From the NCBI RefSeq assembly GCF_026420145.1, contig NZ_JAPMLV010000008.1, positions 62,001 through 126,000 of the forward strand: a DNA stretch of 64,000 nt, given 5' to 3'. Position numbers and translations under genes: made by a program. Source of the stretch: Enterobacter pseudoroggenkampii. Lineage in GTDB: Bacteria > Pseudomonadota > Gammaproteobacteria > Enterobacterales > Enterobacteriaceae. The notes under the pieces are model-generated. The model was not told where the DNA came from and made no database searches. It worked only from the letters and a program-made list of their open reading frames with translations. Positions within the stretch are counted from its first letter, which is position 1. The number at the start of each line of letters is the position of its first letter. Below, piece after piece: positions 40,900-49,696 of this stretch.

Positions 40900-40921
40900 A
40901 TTCATCGATGAATTAACGGCT

Positions 40922-43069
40922 TCAACCCATTGCGCTTTCGCGCAGCCGGGCTTTCAGCTTGTTATATTCGTCGATCACATACTGTTCCGCGGCGTGCTGA
41001 TCTGCAATCGGCTCAACGTTGACGGCGCAGTATTTATACTCCGGCGTTTTGGTTATCGGGCTTAAGTTCTCCGTTACCAGCTCGTTACAGGCACCAATCC
41101 ACCACTGATAGGTCATATAGACCGCCCCTTTGTTTGGACGGTCGCTGACCTGCGCTCGGGTGATGATCCGCCCTTTGCGCGAGTTCACCCACACCAGCGC
41201 TTCATCCTCAATGCCGAGGCGCTTCGCGTCGGCAGTATTGATTTGCGCGTAGCCCGGTTCGTCCGCCAGCGCCGCCAGCGCGGCGCAGTTGCCGGTCATC
41301 GAACGACAGGAGTAGTGCCCCACCTCACGTACGGTGGAGAGCACCATCGGATACTCATCGGTGAGCTTATCGATCGGCGCGACCCAGTCGCAGGTGAAGA
41401 ATTGCGCCAGCCCGTTCGGGGTGTCGAACTTCTCTTTAAAGAGGTACGACGTCCCCTGGTCGGTTTCGGACTCATCGCGGCACGGCCACTGGATATACCC
41501 CAGCTCACCCATTTTTTCATAGGTTGCCCCGTAGAAGTCCGGACAAAGACTGCGCAACTCGTCCCAGATCTCCTGAGTGTTGTTGTAGTGCATCGGGTAG
41601 CCCATGCGGGTGGCGATTTCGCTGATGATCTGCCAGTCGGTTTTCAGGTCCCACTTCGGCTCGACCGCCTTAAAGAAGCGCTGGAAGCCGCGGTCTGCCG
41701 CAGTGTAGACGCCTTCATGCTCGCCCCAGGAGGTCGACGGTAAAATCACATCCGCCGCCGCCGCGGTTTTGGTCATGAAGATATCCTGGACAATCACCAG
41801 CTCCAGATCCTCAAACCCTTTGCGCACCGCCGAGAGCTCGGCGTCGGTCTGGAGAGGATCTTCACCCATGATGTAGGCCGCACGCACTTCGCCATGCGCC
41901 GCGCGGTGCGGCAGCTCGCTGATGCGGTACCCGGTGTGTTCCGGCAGGCTTTCCACGCCCCAGGCCTTCGCGAATTTGGCGCGATTCTCCGGGAACTTCA
42001 CGTACTGGTAGCCAGGATAAGTATCCGGCAGCGCGCCCATATCGCAGGCGCCCTGCACGTTATTCTGACCACGGACCGGGTTCACGCCAACGTGGGCTTT
42101 ACCCAGATTACCGGTCAGCATCGCGAGGCTGGTCAGCGAGCGCACGGTCTCCACGCCCTGGTAGAACTGGGTCACGCCCATACCCCAGAGGATGGCGGCG
42201 GTTTTCGCCCCGGCATACATCCGTGCCGCCTGGCGGATCGCCTGCGCTCTGACGCCGGTGATCGCTTCAACCGACTCCGGCGTATAGCCTTCGACTATTT
42301 TCTTGTACTCTTCAAAGCCTTCCGTACGGGTCGCGACAAACGCCTGGTCGTACAGGCTCTCCTCAATGATGACGTGCCCCATTGCGTTCAGCAGCGCGAT
42401 GTTCGAGCCGTTTTTCAACGCGATGTGCATATCCGCAATGCGCGCGGTTTCAATTTTGCGCGGATCGCAGACGATGATTTTCGCCCCATTCTGCTTAGCG
42501 CGAATAACGTGGTTCGCGACGATAGGGTGAGAATCCGCCGGGTTATAACCAAAGATGAAGACGAGATCGGTATTATCTATCTCGTTGATGGCATTGCTCA
42601 TTGCGCCGTTACCGACCGACTGGTGCAGACCTGCAACCGATGGGCCGTGTCAGACGCGAGCGCAGCAGTCGACGTTATTGGTTCCAATAACGGCGCGCGC
42701 GAATTTTTGCATCACATAGTTGGTTTCATTTCCCGTCCCGCGGGAAGAGCCGGTGGTCTGAATCGCATCCGGGCCATATTTGGCCTTGATGGCGCTCAGG
42801 CGCGTGGCGACGTAATCCAGCGCCTCGTTCCAGGAGACGGCTTCCAGCTTGCCGCCGCGCTCGCGGCGGATCATAGGGTTTTTCAGGCGCGGGGTGAGGA
42901 TTTGGGTATCGTTTATAAAATCCCAGCCGTAGTAACCTTTCAGGCATAGCGTGCCCTGGTTGGTTTTCCCCTGTGCGGCCTCTGCCCGGACGATTTTGCC
43001 GTTATCGACCACCAGGTGGATCTTGCAACCTGAGGCACAATAAGGGCAAACCGTGACGACTTTTTTCAT
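40922..43069 (-). CDS. fdhF: Formate dehydrogenase H, selenoprotein FdhF
   Basis: Cytoplasmic subunit of formate hydrogenlyase oxidising formate to CO2, 715 residues when the in-frame TGA at codon 140 (42650-42652) is read as selenocysteine. The frame is open on both sides (CCARV-Sec-HGPSVAG) and the total equals E. coli FdhF. The [4Fe-4S] ligands are in CPYCASGC and TLCLKGYYGW near the N-terminus; the molybdopterin domains follow. A sigma-54 promoter lies upstream, and E. coli fdhF is activated by FhlA. It is a single-gene unit here, and the hyc genes are not in this window. Confidence 0.97.
42614..42652 (-). promoter_or_regulatory. Sec codon and SECIS element of fdhF
   Basis: The TGA at 42652-42650 is followed on the minus strand by the hairpin GGTTGCAGGTCTGCACC (42638-42622), with GGTCT at its apex, the loop bound by SelB in E. 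coli fdhF. It directs selenocysteine insertion. Confidence 0.92.
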
Positions 43070-43107
43070 CAGTCAGCTCCAGTTAATCGAATCATTCGCA
43101 CCCACTA

Positions 43108-43123
43108 TGCAGCTTCTATGCCA
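43108..43123 (-). promoter_or_regulatory. Sigma-54 promoter of fdhF
   Basis: The minus strand reads TGGCATAGAAGCTGCA, with -24 GG and -12 GC in the correct spacing, 39 bases before the fdhF start. FhlA would bind further upstream; I could not assign its sites confidently. Confidence 0.8.
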
Positions 43124-43325
43124 TGTTTTTCGTATGGGTATACCCTGACTTTACGGCCCCTTCGCGGTGAAAACCCTGACAAAAAACAGCCAATCGTCAA
43201 AATTGACGTGTCGACAAGGCAGCGGATGTGACATGGGTTGAATTTCCGTCACTGAAAAAACCATTTGACTGGAGCCGACGGCAGAATGGTTCAGACTTAA
43301 CATAATCCCCTGACGGAAGCATACG

Positions 43326-44057
43326 ATGAAACCGGCGATTCTGGTGGTTGATGACGATACGGCAGTCTGCGAACTGCTTCAGGACGTGCTGAGCGAGCAC
43401 GTCTTCAGCGTGCTTGTCTGCCATAACGGCCAGGATGCACTGCGGCAGGTGCAGCAGGAGCCGAATATCGCGCTTGTGCTGCTGGACATGATGCTGCCGG
43501 ATATCAACGGCCTGCAGGTTCTGCTGCAGCTGCAAAAGCAGCGACCGGCGCTACCGGTTGTGATGTTAACCGGGCTGGGCAGTGAGTCAGACGTGGTGGT
43601 GGGGCTGGAGATGGGGGCCGATGATTATATTGGCAAACCGTTCAACCCGCGCGTAGTGGTCGCCCGCGTGAAAGCGGTATTGCGCCGTACCGGCGTGCTT
43701 GCTGCGGAATCCCCCGCAGCGCCCGTCGCTGGCATTGCGTTTAACGGATGGACGCTCGATACCACCCGCTGTGAGCTGAGCGATCCGCAGCGTAATCCCG
43801 TCCCGTTAACCCAGGGCGAGTACGGCCTGCTGCTGGCGCTCACGCAAAATGCCCGTCGGGTGCTGAGCCGTGACCGGTTGCTTGAGCTGACCCACAGCGA
43901 AAGCGCCGACGTGTTCGACCGCACGATTGACGTGTTGATCATGCGCCTGCGACGGAAAATCGAGGCTAACCCGCATCAGCCTGCGCTCATCAAAACGATA
44001 CGCGGGCTGGGTTACGTGTTTGCCACCGATGTGAGCCGGCCCGAACAGGCGGCATAA
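43326..44057 (+). CDS. OmpR-family response regulator (orphan)
   Basis: 243 residues. The receiver domain (about 4-118) has the acidic pair Asp10-Asp11, phosphoacceptor Asp54 (LLDMMLPD), Thr82 and Lys104 (GKPF). The C-terminal winged-helix DNA-binding domain covers about 138-235 (RTIDVLIMRLRRKIE, TIRGLGYVF). No histidine kinase is adjacent. The nearest is the hybrid kinase at 51393, across the LpxO and sugar genes. It is divergent from fdhF. Targets cannot be read from sequence. Confidence 0.88.
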   Translation: MKPAILVVDDDTAVCELLQDVLSEHVFSVLVCHNGQDALRQVQQEPNIALVLLDMMLPDINGLQVLLQLQKQRPALPVVMLTGLGSESDVVVGLEMGADDYIGKPFNPRVVVARVKAVLRRTGVLAAESPAAPVAGIAFNGWTLDTTRCELSDPQRNPVPLTQGEYGLLLALTQNARRVLSRDRLLELTHSESADVFDRTIDVLIMRLRRKIEANPHQPALIKTIRGLGYVFATDVSRPEQAA

Positions 44058-44060
44058 GGC

Positions 44061-44969
44061 TTACGTTATCGCCGGAACAATGATGGCGGCAAAAATCGCA
44101 ATGATGCACAGATACTTGAGGGCGTAATAGGCCTTACGGTTTCTTTTTTTCAGACGCTGCCCCCGCTCGCGACCCGCATGAACGTATTTAAAGATGCGGT
44201 TAATGCCGCCAGTGCTGTCATTCTCGTCATTCGGTGAGCTGGCTGCAGACATTAGCGTGGTTCCCACCCAATGGTTAACCGCCTGCGCCCAGCGCCATTT
44301 CATCGGACGCTCAATATCGCAGAAGAGAATAATGCGCGTTTGATCCGTTTTATTCTCTGCCCAGTGGACGTAGGTCTCATCAAAAATAACGGCTTCACCG
44401 TCCCGCCAGCTGTGGCGCTGCCTGTCGATTTCAATAAAGCAGCGATCGTCATTCGGTGTGAATAAGCCCAGATGGTAACGAACCGAGCCCGCGTACGGGT
44501 CCCGGTGCTTGCCAAGCTTCGCCCCCGCCGGCAGCTCGGCAAACATGGCCGCCTTCACCGAGGGGATTTCACTTACCAGCCGGGTCGTCACCGGGCATAA
44601 AGACTGTGCGGAGGGATGGGCATCGGCATACCACTTCAGATAAAAACGTTTCCAGCCGCGTTTAAAAAAGGTGTTAAAGCCAGCGTCGTTATTATTTTCC
44701 GCCGCCTTAATATGATGCTGCAAACGCAGCGCCTCTTCGCGAATAATCAGCCAGTTTTCCGTCAGCTTATTTAATTCCGGGAAGCGTTCAGTTTCAAAGA
44801 AAGGCTGCCTGGCGGGCAGGGAAGAAAACGCCGTCATAAACATATTGATGGGCGCCATGAACGTCGAATGGTCGAAGAGCTGACGAGAAAGCGTCTGTTT
44901 TTCTTTGCCGCGTGAATGCGCATAAATAACGCTGATAATGAAAATACCGATGATGATGACTGCGAACAT
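44061..44969 (-). CDS. lpxO: LpxO-like lipid A 2-hydroxylase
   Basis: 302 residues. An N-terminal membrane anchor (FAVIIIGIFIISVIYAH), an aspartyl/asparaginyl beta-hydroxylase core, and a C-terminal hydrophobic helix (LKYLCIIAIFAAIIVPA). The Fe(II) ligands His155, Asp157 (HRDPYAGS) and His202, and Arg212 for 2-oxoglutarate, are visible. Salmonella LpxO hydroxylates the secondary myristate of lipid A in an O2-dependent reaction, and the sequence resembles it along its length. E. coli K-12 has no lpxO. It is tail-to-tail with the response regulator, three bases apart. Confidence 0.82.
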   Translation of the reverse strand: MFAVIIIGIFIISVIYAHSRGKEKQTLSRQLFDHSTFMAPINMFMTAFSSLPARQPFFETERFPELNKLTENWLIIREEALRLQHHIKAAENNNDAGFNTFFKRGWKRFYLKWYADAHPSAQSLCPVTTRLVSEIPSVKAAMFAELPAGAKLGKHRDPYAGSVRYHLGLFTPNDDRCFIEIDRQRHSWRDGEAVIFDETYVHWAENKTDQTRIILFCDIERPMKWRWAQAVNHWVGTTLMSAASSPNDENDSTGGINRIFKYVHAGRERGQRLKKRNRKAYYALKYLCIIAIFAAIIVPAIT

Positions 44970-45112
44970 TTTTCCCTTGTCCTCTTTCTATCTCATTTCG
45001 GAAAAGCGTGCGGACAGTGTACTGCCCACGCCGAATATGCCAGATGGAGAGAGTGTAGTTCGGGGATGTAAAATTCATAGAACTGTAATGAAATATCGCA
45101 ATTATTGTTAAA

Positions 45113-46117
45113 TTAAACGCTCTCGCGAATAAACGCCTGCAGCTCGGCAAGCGTTTTTGCACCGTCAATCGCATTGGCTGCCAGCAGGCTTGCCCGCGCG
45201 CAGGCGTGCGCCAGATAAATACTCTCTGTCAGCGGCAGCGATTCATGGCAACCGTATAAAAACCCCGCGCAAAACGCATCGCCCGCGCCGACGCTGCCGA
45301 TAATCTCTTTCTGCTCCAGTAACCATGACGGGATCCAGCGACCTTGCTCACCCGGCGCTTCCCCCCATGCCCCTTCCGGACAGTGGATCACAACCCGCTG
45401 ACGAACGCCTGCTGCCAGCAGCTGTGCGGCGGCTTCAGCAATATGGGCTGTGTTCAGCGCATCGCTGCCGTCTCGCATCTCCAGCCCGCTAAACTCCCCG
45501 GCTTCCAGCTCGTTAATCACCAGATAATCCAGATGGCGCAGGGCAGGGAGCACCAGCGGCTGGTAGCGCGGGTCGCCCTTGCGGGACACCAGATCGAGCG
45601 AGGTTTCATACCCCTGGTCGTGCATCTGCGCCAGCAGCCGCGCGCTGCGGGTGCCAAATTCGTCATCGGGCATATCCAGGCTGTCGAGCAGCAGCAGGTA
45701 GCCGAGATGGAAGATCTTCATCGATCCGTCTAAGCGATCGAAGGCGGGAAGATCCAGCAGGCGGTTGGCGCCCGGCGAGTGGAAAAAGGTGCGTTGTCCG
45801 CTGGGATCGGTCATCACCTGCGACATGGAGGTTGGCGCAAAGGTGGTGCGCTGTACGCGCTGGCGGTTGACGTGGTACTGGTCGAGCATCGCCAGAATGT
45901 AGTCTCCGTCGCTGTCTTCGCCAATCAGCCCCACCGCCTGCAGCGGCAGGCCAACGTGCATTTTCGCCAGCGTCAGCAGGACGTTGAGCGGCGCGCCGCC
46001 GGTTGAGCGTTCGCTGTGGGTGATTTCCGCCAGCCAGCCGCGCTCCGGCCACTGCACGATCTGGTGAACGTGGTCCACCAGCATATTGCCTGCGGCGATG
46101 ATGCCTTTGCGTTCCAT
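45113..46117 (-). CDS. PfkB-family sugar kinase
   Basis: 334 residues of the ribokinase/PfkB family. The N-terminal STGGAPLNVLLTLAKM block binds sugar, and the C-terminal GSVGAGDAFCAGFLYG carries the catalytic Asp and anion hole. It probably phosphorylates a ketose made by the upstream isomerase. It is the last gene of a six-gene minus-strand operon, and its ATG overlaps the aldolase stop by one base. The substrate is not determinable from sequence. Confidence 0.85.
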   Translation of the reverse strand: MERKGIIAAGNMLVDHVHQIVQWPERGWLAEITHSERSTGGAPLNVLLTLAKMHVGLPLQAVGLIGEDSDGDYILAMLDQYHVNRQRVQRTTFAPTSMSQVMTDPSGQRTFFHSPGANRLLDLPAFDRLDGSMKIFHLGYLLLLDSLDMPDDEFGTRSARLLAQMHDQGYETSLDLVSRKGDPRYQPLVLPALRHLDYLVINELEAGEFSGLEMRDGSDALNTAHIAEAAAQLLAAGVRQRVVIHCPEGAWGEAPGEQGRWIPSWLLEQKEIIGSVGAGDAFCAGFLYGCHESLPLTESIYLAHACARASLLAANAIDGAKTLAELQAFIRESV

Positions 46118-46977
46118 TATGCCTGCCCCGCGCTGCCAAAGATGCGCATCTGTTCGGCGACCGTATCCGTAATTGCCTCTTCTATGCCCAGCAGCAGCTC
46201 GGCAAACTCGTCGTAGAGCGGCTGGCGTTTTGCCATACGCTGCTCCACGGCGGCGAGCGCGGCCTGCGACATCCCGGTATAGAAATTGATTTTATGAATG
46301 CCCAGCTCGATGGCGCGGCGGAAGTCGGCATCGCTAATCCCGGAGCCGCCGTGTAAAACCAGCGGCAGCCCCGTCTGCTGGCGAATGGCGTCCAGACGGG
46401 GGAAATCGAGCTTCGGCTCGCCCTTGTATTTGCCGTGCGCGTTGCCGATAGCAACCGCCAGCGCGTCAATGCCGGTTGAATCGACAAATTCGCGCGCCAG
46501 CTGCGGGTCGGTAAAGAAAGCTTCATCCGCATGCCCGTACAGCGCGCCGCCTTCATCGCCCCCGACCGCGCCCAGCTCCGCCTCCACCGAGACGCCCACC
46601 GCGTGGCACATCTTCACCACTTCCCGCGTCTGGCGAATGTTTTCCTCGTAGCTCAGCGTAGAGCCGTCGAACATCACCGAGCTGAACCCTAAGCGCAGGG
46701 CGCGCACCACCGCCTCGAAATGCAGGCCGTGGTCGAGATTGAGCACCACGGGAATGTCGTGACGGGCGGCCTCGAACTTCACCGCTTCGACAAGCGAATC
46801 CAGCGACACGTACTTAAAGTGCACTTCGGCGATATTGATGATAAACGGCGAGCGCTCCTGCTTTGCGGCGGCGAACAGCGCACGCAGGAAGTGGGAGTCG
46901 AGCACGTTAAACGCGCCCAGCGCGTAGCGATGTTTCCGGGCATGCTCCAGACCGTCGGCAAGAGAAATCAATGGCAT
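46117..46977 (-). CDS. Class II ketose-bisphosphate aldolase
   Basis: 286 residues from the second of two adjacent ATGs (46977), which has better spacing from AAGGGG. Numbered from the first ATG, the zinc ligands are His84, His182 and His210 and the catalytic base Asp83 (NLDHGLHF, IGNAHGKYKG, LHGGSGI). It belongs to the FbaA/GatY/KbaY group that cleaves ketose (bis)phosphates to dihydroxyacetone phosphate plus an aldehyde. Its place beside a kinase and an isomerase suggests it splits their phosphorylated product. Confidence 0.85.
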   Translation of the reverse strand: MPLISLADGLEHARKHRYALGAFNVLDSHFLRALFAAAKQERSPFIINIAEVHFKYVSLDSLVEAVKFEAARHDIPVVLNLDHGLHFEAVVRALRLGFSSVMFDGSTLSYEENIRQTREVVKMCHAVGVSVEAELGAVGGDEGGALYGHADEAFFTDPQLAREFVDSTGIDALAVAIGNAHGKYKGEPKLDFPRLDAIRQQTGLPLVLHGGSGISDADFRRAIELGIHKINFYTGMSQAALAAVEQRMAKRQPLYDEFAELLLGIEEAITDTVAEQMRIFGSAGQA

Positions 46978-46987
46978 CATTCACCCC

Positions 46988-47674
46988 TTATATCCGAAAC
47001 AGGTTGTACTCGTTGCACAGCACCAGCAGCGCCGGCTCGTCTTCTTCGATGTTGTTATAGCGGGCAACGGGCTGCAAAAAGTGGTTGTCGTGATCGTCGT
47101 CATTGACCGAGGACACTTCCCCGACCAGCACGTCGCCGAAGCCGCGTTCGCCCCAGAAGCTGTGATAAAGACCGGGCGTCAGGCAGATGCTTTCCCCTGG
47201 CGTGAGGCGCAGCTGGCTGCCGGGGGCGTGGGTCTGACGGCAGCCGTCGACGGTGACCGTCACGTCGGTGTTTTCCGTCTCTTCATGTGCACCGGCATTC
47301 CACAATTCTACAATCAGGTTCCCGCCACCCCGGTTGATGATGTCTTCTCGCTTACGCCAGTGAAAATGCATCGGCGTCACCTGGCCGTCGCGCACGTGCA
47401 TGATTTTTTCGGCATAGCCTTTTTCATATGGCACCCCGTTGGGCGAGCCGTTGCGCAGGGTGAACAGCGTCAGGCCCTGTGCGGCAAAGTTATTGCCGCC
47501 GAACGCCGTCACGTCCCAGCCGAGCTTGAGGTCGAACACTTCCCGCCACGCGGCCTGGTCAAGCTGCTGCCATTTTGTGGGCGGAAAGCTGGCAAACGGC
47601 GGGAGATGGACGTCGTGCATGGAAAAGAACTGCCGCGTGTGGCCGAGAATTTCATTGATGTCGGAGCGTTTCAT
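46988..47674 (-). CDS. D-lyxose isomerase-like cupin sugar isomerase
   Basis: 228 residues from ATG 47674 (MKRSDINEILGHTRQFF), with AAGGAGT upstream; the earlier in-frame start lies inside a palindromic repeat. It is a cupin fold with metal ligands His103, His105, Glu110 and His171 (PMHFHWRKRED, LYHSFWGE). These match, by position, the ligands of the E. coli O157:H7 D-lyxose isomerase z5688 as I recall it. That enzyme interconverts D-lyxose/D-xylulose and D-mannose/D-fructose. It is fourth in the operon, after the importer genes. Confidence 0.83.
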   Translation of the reverse strand: MKRSDINEILGHTRQFFSMHDVHLPPFASFPPTKWQQLDQAAWREVFDLKLGWDVTAFGGNNFAAQGLTLFTLRNGSPNGVPYEKGYAEKIMHVRDGQVTPMHFHWRKREDIINRGGGNLIVELWNAGAHEETENTDVTVTVDGCRQTHAPGSQLRLTPGESICLTPGLYHSFWGERGFGDVLVGEVSSVNDDDHDNHFLQPVARYNNIEEDEPALLVLCNEYNLFRI

Positions 47675-47695
47675 GGGGACTCCTTGAAAACAGTT

Positions 47696-47716
47696 CCCTC
47701 TCCCTGCGGGAGAGGG
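47696..47716. repeat. Dispersed CCCTCTCCC palindrome inside the sugar operon, copy 3
   Basis: A perfect palindrome, CCCTCTCCC-TGC-GGGAGAGGG, in the 50-base gap between the binding-protein and isomerase genes. As RNA it would form a stable hairpin that could protect the upstream binding-protein message. Confidence 0.85.
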
Positions 47717-47724
47717 AAAAAGGA

Positions 47725-48666
47725 TCATTTAACCGTCCACCCCTTATACGTGCCGACGTTCTTTTTATCGATCATCGTCACCGGGATCAGCACGGGCGCT
47801 TTCGGCGCAGGCTTGCCCTGGAGAATGTCATAGCCGATCTCCACCGCTTTTGCCGCCATCACCTGCGGATCTTGCGCCGGGGTTGCCACAAACAGCGAGT
47901 TTTCACGCTTCAGCGCTTCCTCACCGTCCGGTGAACCATCCACGCCAACGATAAAGAACTCATTGCGCTGCGCCTGCTTCGCGGCCAGATCGGCGCCGAT
48001 CGCCGTCGGATCGTTAATCGCAAACACGCCGTCGATCTTCGGATTGGCCGCCAGCAGGGAGGTCATGACTTCCAGACCGCCTTCACGACTGCCTTTGGCG
48101 TTCTGGTTATCCGAGAGCACCTTGATATCCGGGTGTTTTTTGAACTCCGTCTGACAACCTTCCACGCGGTTTTGCACCGCAGAGACCGGTGGTCCGTTGA
48201 TGATCACCACGTTGCCTTTGCCTTTCAGGCGGTCGGTAATGTACTTACAGGCCATTTCGCCCGCCTGGGTGTTATCGGAGGTGATGGTGGCATCAGCCCC
48301 TTCCGCCGCCACGTCAACCGCCACGACCACGATCCCGGCGTCCTTCGCACGCTTCACCGCTGGGCCGATTCCTTTGGAGTCCGCGGCGTTGAGGATGATC
48401 ATGTCTACCTTCGCGGCAATAAAGTTGTCGATCTGCGCCACCTGCTGGCCCAGATCGTACCCGCTGGAGACCAGCGTCACCTTGACGTTATCCCCCGCCA
48501 GCTTGCGCGCTTCCAGCTCGGCACCTTTGGTGATCTGCACGAAGAACGGGTTGGCCAGGTCGCCCACCGTCACGCCAATGGACTTCAGATCTTTTGCCTG
48601 CGCAAACGGCGTTGCGGCAAGCAGCGCGCCAGCACAGAGCGCGGTCACTAACGGTTTCAAACGCAT
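47725..48666 (-). CDS. Periplasmic sugar-binding protein (RbsB-like)
   Basis: 313 residues. Signal peptide MRLKPLVTALCAGALLAATP with cleavage near FAQA-K. It is a type I periplasmic binding protein fold (peripla_BP_4) with LNAADSKGIGPAVKRAKDAG and NDPTAIGADLAA typical of ribose/allose/galactose binding proteins. It delivers sugar to the permease and ATPase encoded just upstream. The ligand is unknown; D-lyxose, D-mannose or a related sugar is suggested by the downstream isomerase. Confidence 0.88.
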   Translation of the reverse strand: MRLKPLVTALCAGALLAATPFAQAKDLKSIGVTVGDLANPFFVQITKGAELEARKLAGDNVKVTLVSSGYDLGQQVAQIDNFIAAKVDMIILNAADSKGIGPAVKRAKDAGIVVVAVDVAAEGADATITSDNTQAGEMACKYITDRLKGKGNVVIINGPPVSAVQNRVEGCQTEFKKHPDIKVLSDNQNAKGSREGGLEVMTSLLAANPKIDGVFAINDPTAIGADLAAKQAQRNEFFIVGVDGSPDGEEALKRENSLFVATPAQDPQVMAAKAVEIGYDILQGKPAPKAPVLIPVTMIDKKNVGTYKGWTVK

Positions 48667-48698
48667 ATGGTTTTCCTCGAAGCTGTAGGGTGTTGTTG

Positions 48699-49694
48699 TT
48701 ATGCACTTTGATGGTGTCGGGTACGGTATTTGTCGATCAGCACCGCTATGATGATCACCGCCCCTTTGATCACCAGCTGCCAGAAGTAGGAGACGCCCAT
48801 CAGCGTCATGCCGTTGTTAAGGGTGGCGATGATCAGCGCGCCGACCAGCGTGCCGGTGATCGTGCCGATCCCGCCGACGAAGCTGGTGCCGCCAAGGATC
48901 ACCGCCGCAATCGCATCCAGCTCGTAACCCGTGCCGAGGTTGCCGTTAGCGCTGTACAGGCGTGAGGCGCTCATGACGCCGCCGAGGCCGGAGAGCAGGC
49001 CGCTCATGCCGTAGACAAACAGCAGCACCAGCCAGACCTTAATGCCGGTCAGTCGCGCCGCCTGCATGTTGCCGCCCACCGCGTAGATGTGTACGCCGAG
49101 CGTGGTGCGGCGCAGGATGAACCAGCAGATAGCGATGACCGCGAGGGCGATCACCACCAGCCACGGAATCGGGCCGAGATAGTTATTGCCGATCCACTCA
49201 AAGCTGATGTTGGAGTTAATGACCGTCGTGCCGTCGGCCAGCAGATACGCCGCACCGCGCAGTGCCGTATAGGTGCCGAGCGTCACGATGAAGGGCGGCA
49301 GTCCGGCGAAGGCCACCAGCGCGCCGTTGAACAGGCCCAGCACCATGCCGAGCATCAGCGCGGCCGGAATGGAGAGCATGGCAAATTCAGGGATAAGCGA
49401 GACCACCATCGCCGCTACCGCCGTAGTGCCCAGAATCGAGCCCACGGAGAGGTCAATCCCGCCGGTTAAAATGATGAAGGTCATTCCCGCCGCCAGCACG
49501 ATGTTGATCGACGCCTGACGGGTAATGTTGAGCAGGTTGCTCTCGGTAAAGAAGTTCGGGGCAATAAAGCCAAATACCGCCACAATCAGGATCAGAATCG
49601 GCAAAATACCGACCGTTTGCATCAGATCGCTCATCAGCATTTTTTTTGCGGAGGCGGATTTCGCCACCTGCTGCGGACTGGTTGAATGTGTCAT
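48699..49694 (-). CDS. Sugar ABC transporter permease (RbsC-like)
   Basis: 331 residues with about eight to ten membrane helices. Family motifs include GGIDLSVGSILGT and AVILGGTSFVGGIGTITGTLVGA near the C-terminal half. It forms the membrane channel for the sugar imported by the neighbouring binding protein and ATPase. Its start is two bases from the ATPase stop. Confidence 0.9.
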   Translation of the reverse strand: MTHSTSPQQVAKSASAKKMLMSDLMQTVGILPILILIVAVFGFIAPNFFTESNLLNITRQASINIVLAAGMTFIILTGGIDLSVGSILGTTAVAAMVVSLIPEFAMLSIPAALMLGMVLGLFNGALVAFAGLPPFIVTLGTYTALRGAAYLLADGTTVINSNISFEWIGNNYLGPIPWLVVIALAVIAICWFILRRTTLGVHIYAVGGNMQAARLTGIKVWLVLLFVYGMSGLLSGLGGVMSASRLYSANGNLGTGYELDAIAAVILGGTSFVGGIGTITGTLVGALIIATLNNGMTLMGVSYFWQLVIKGAVIIIAVLIDKYRTRHHQSA

Positions 49695-49696
49695 GG

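Noticed and set aside
40922..42601. Separate 559-codon molybdopterin oxidoreductase
   Set aside because: It is the part of fdhF after the selenocysteine TGA, not a separate gene or pseudogene.
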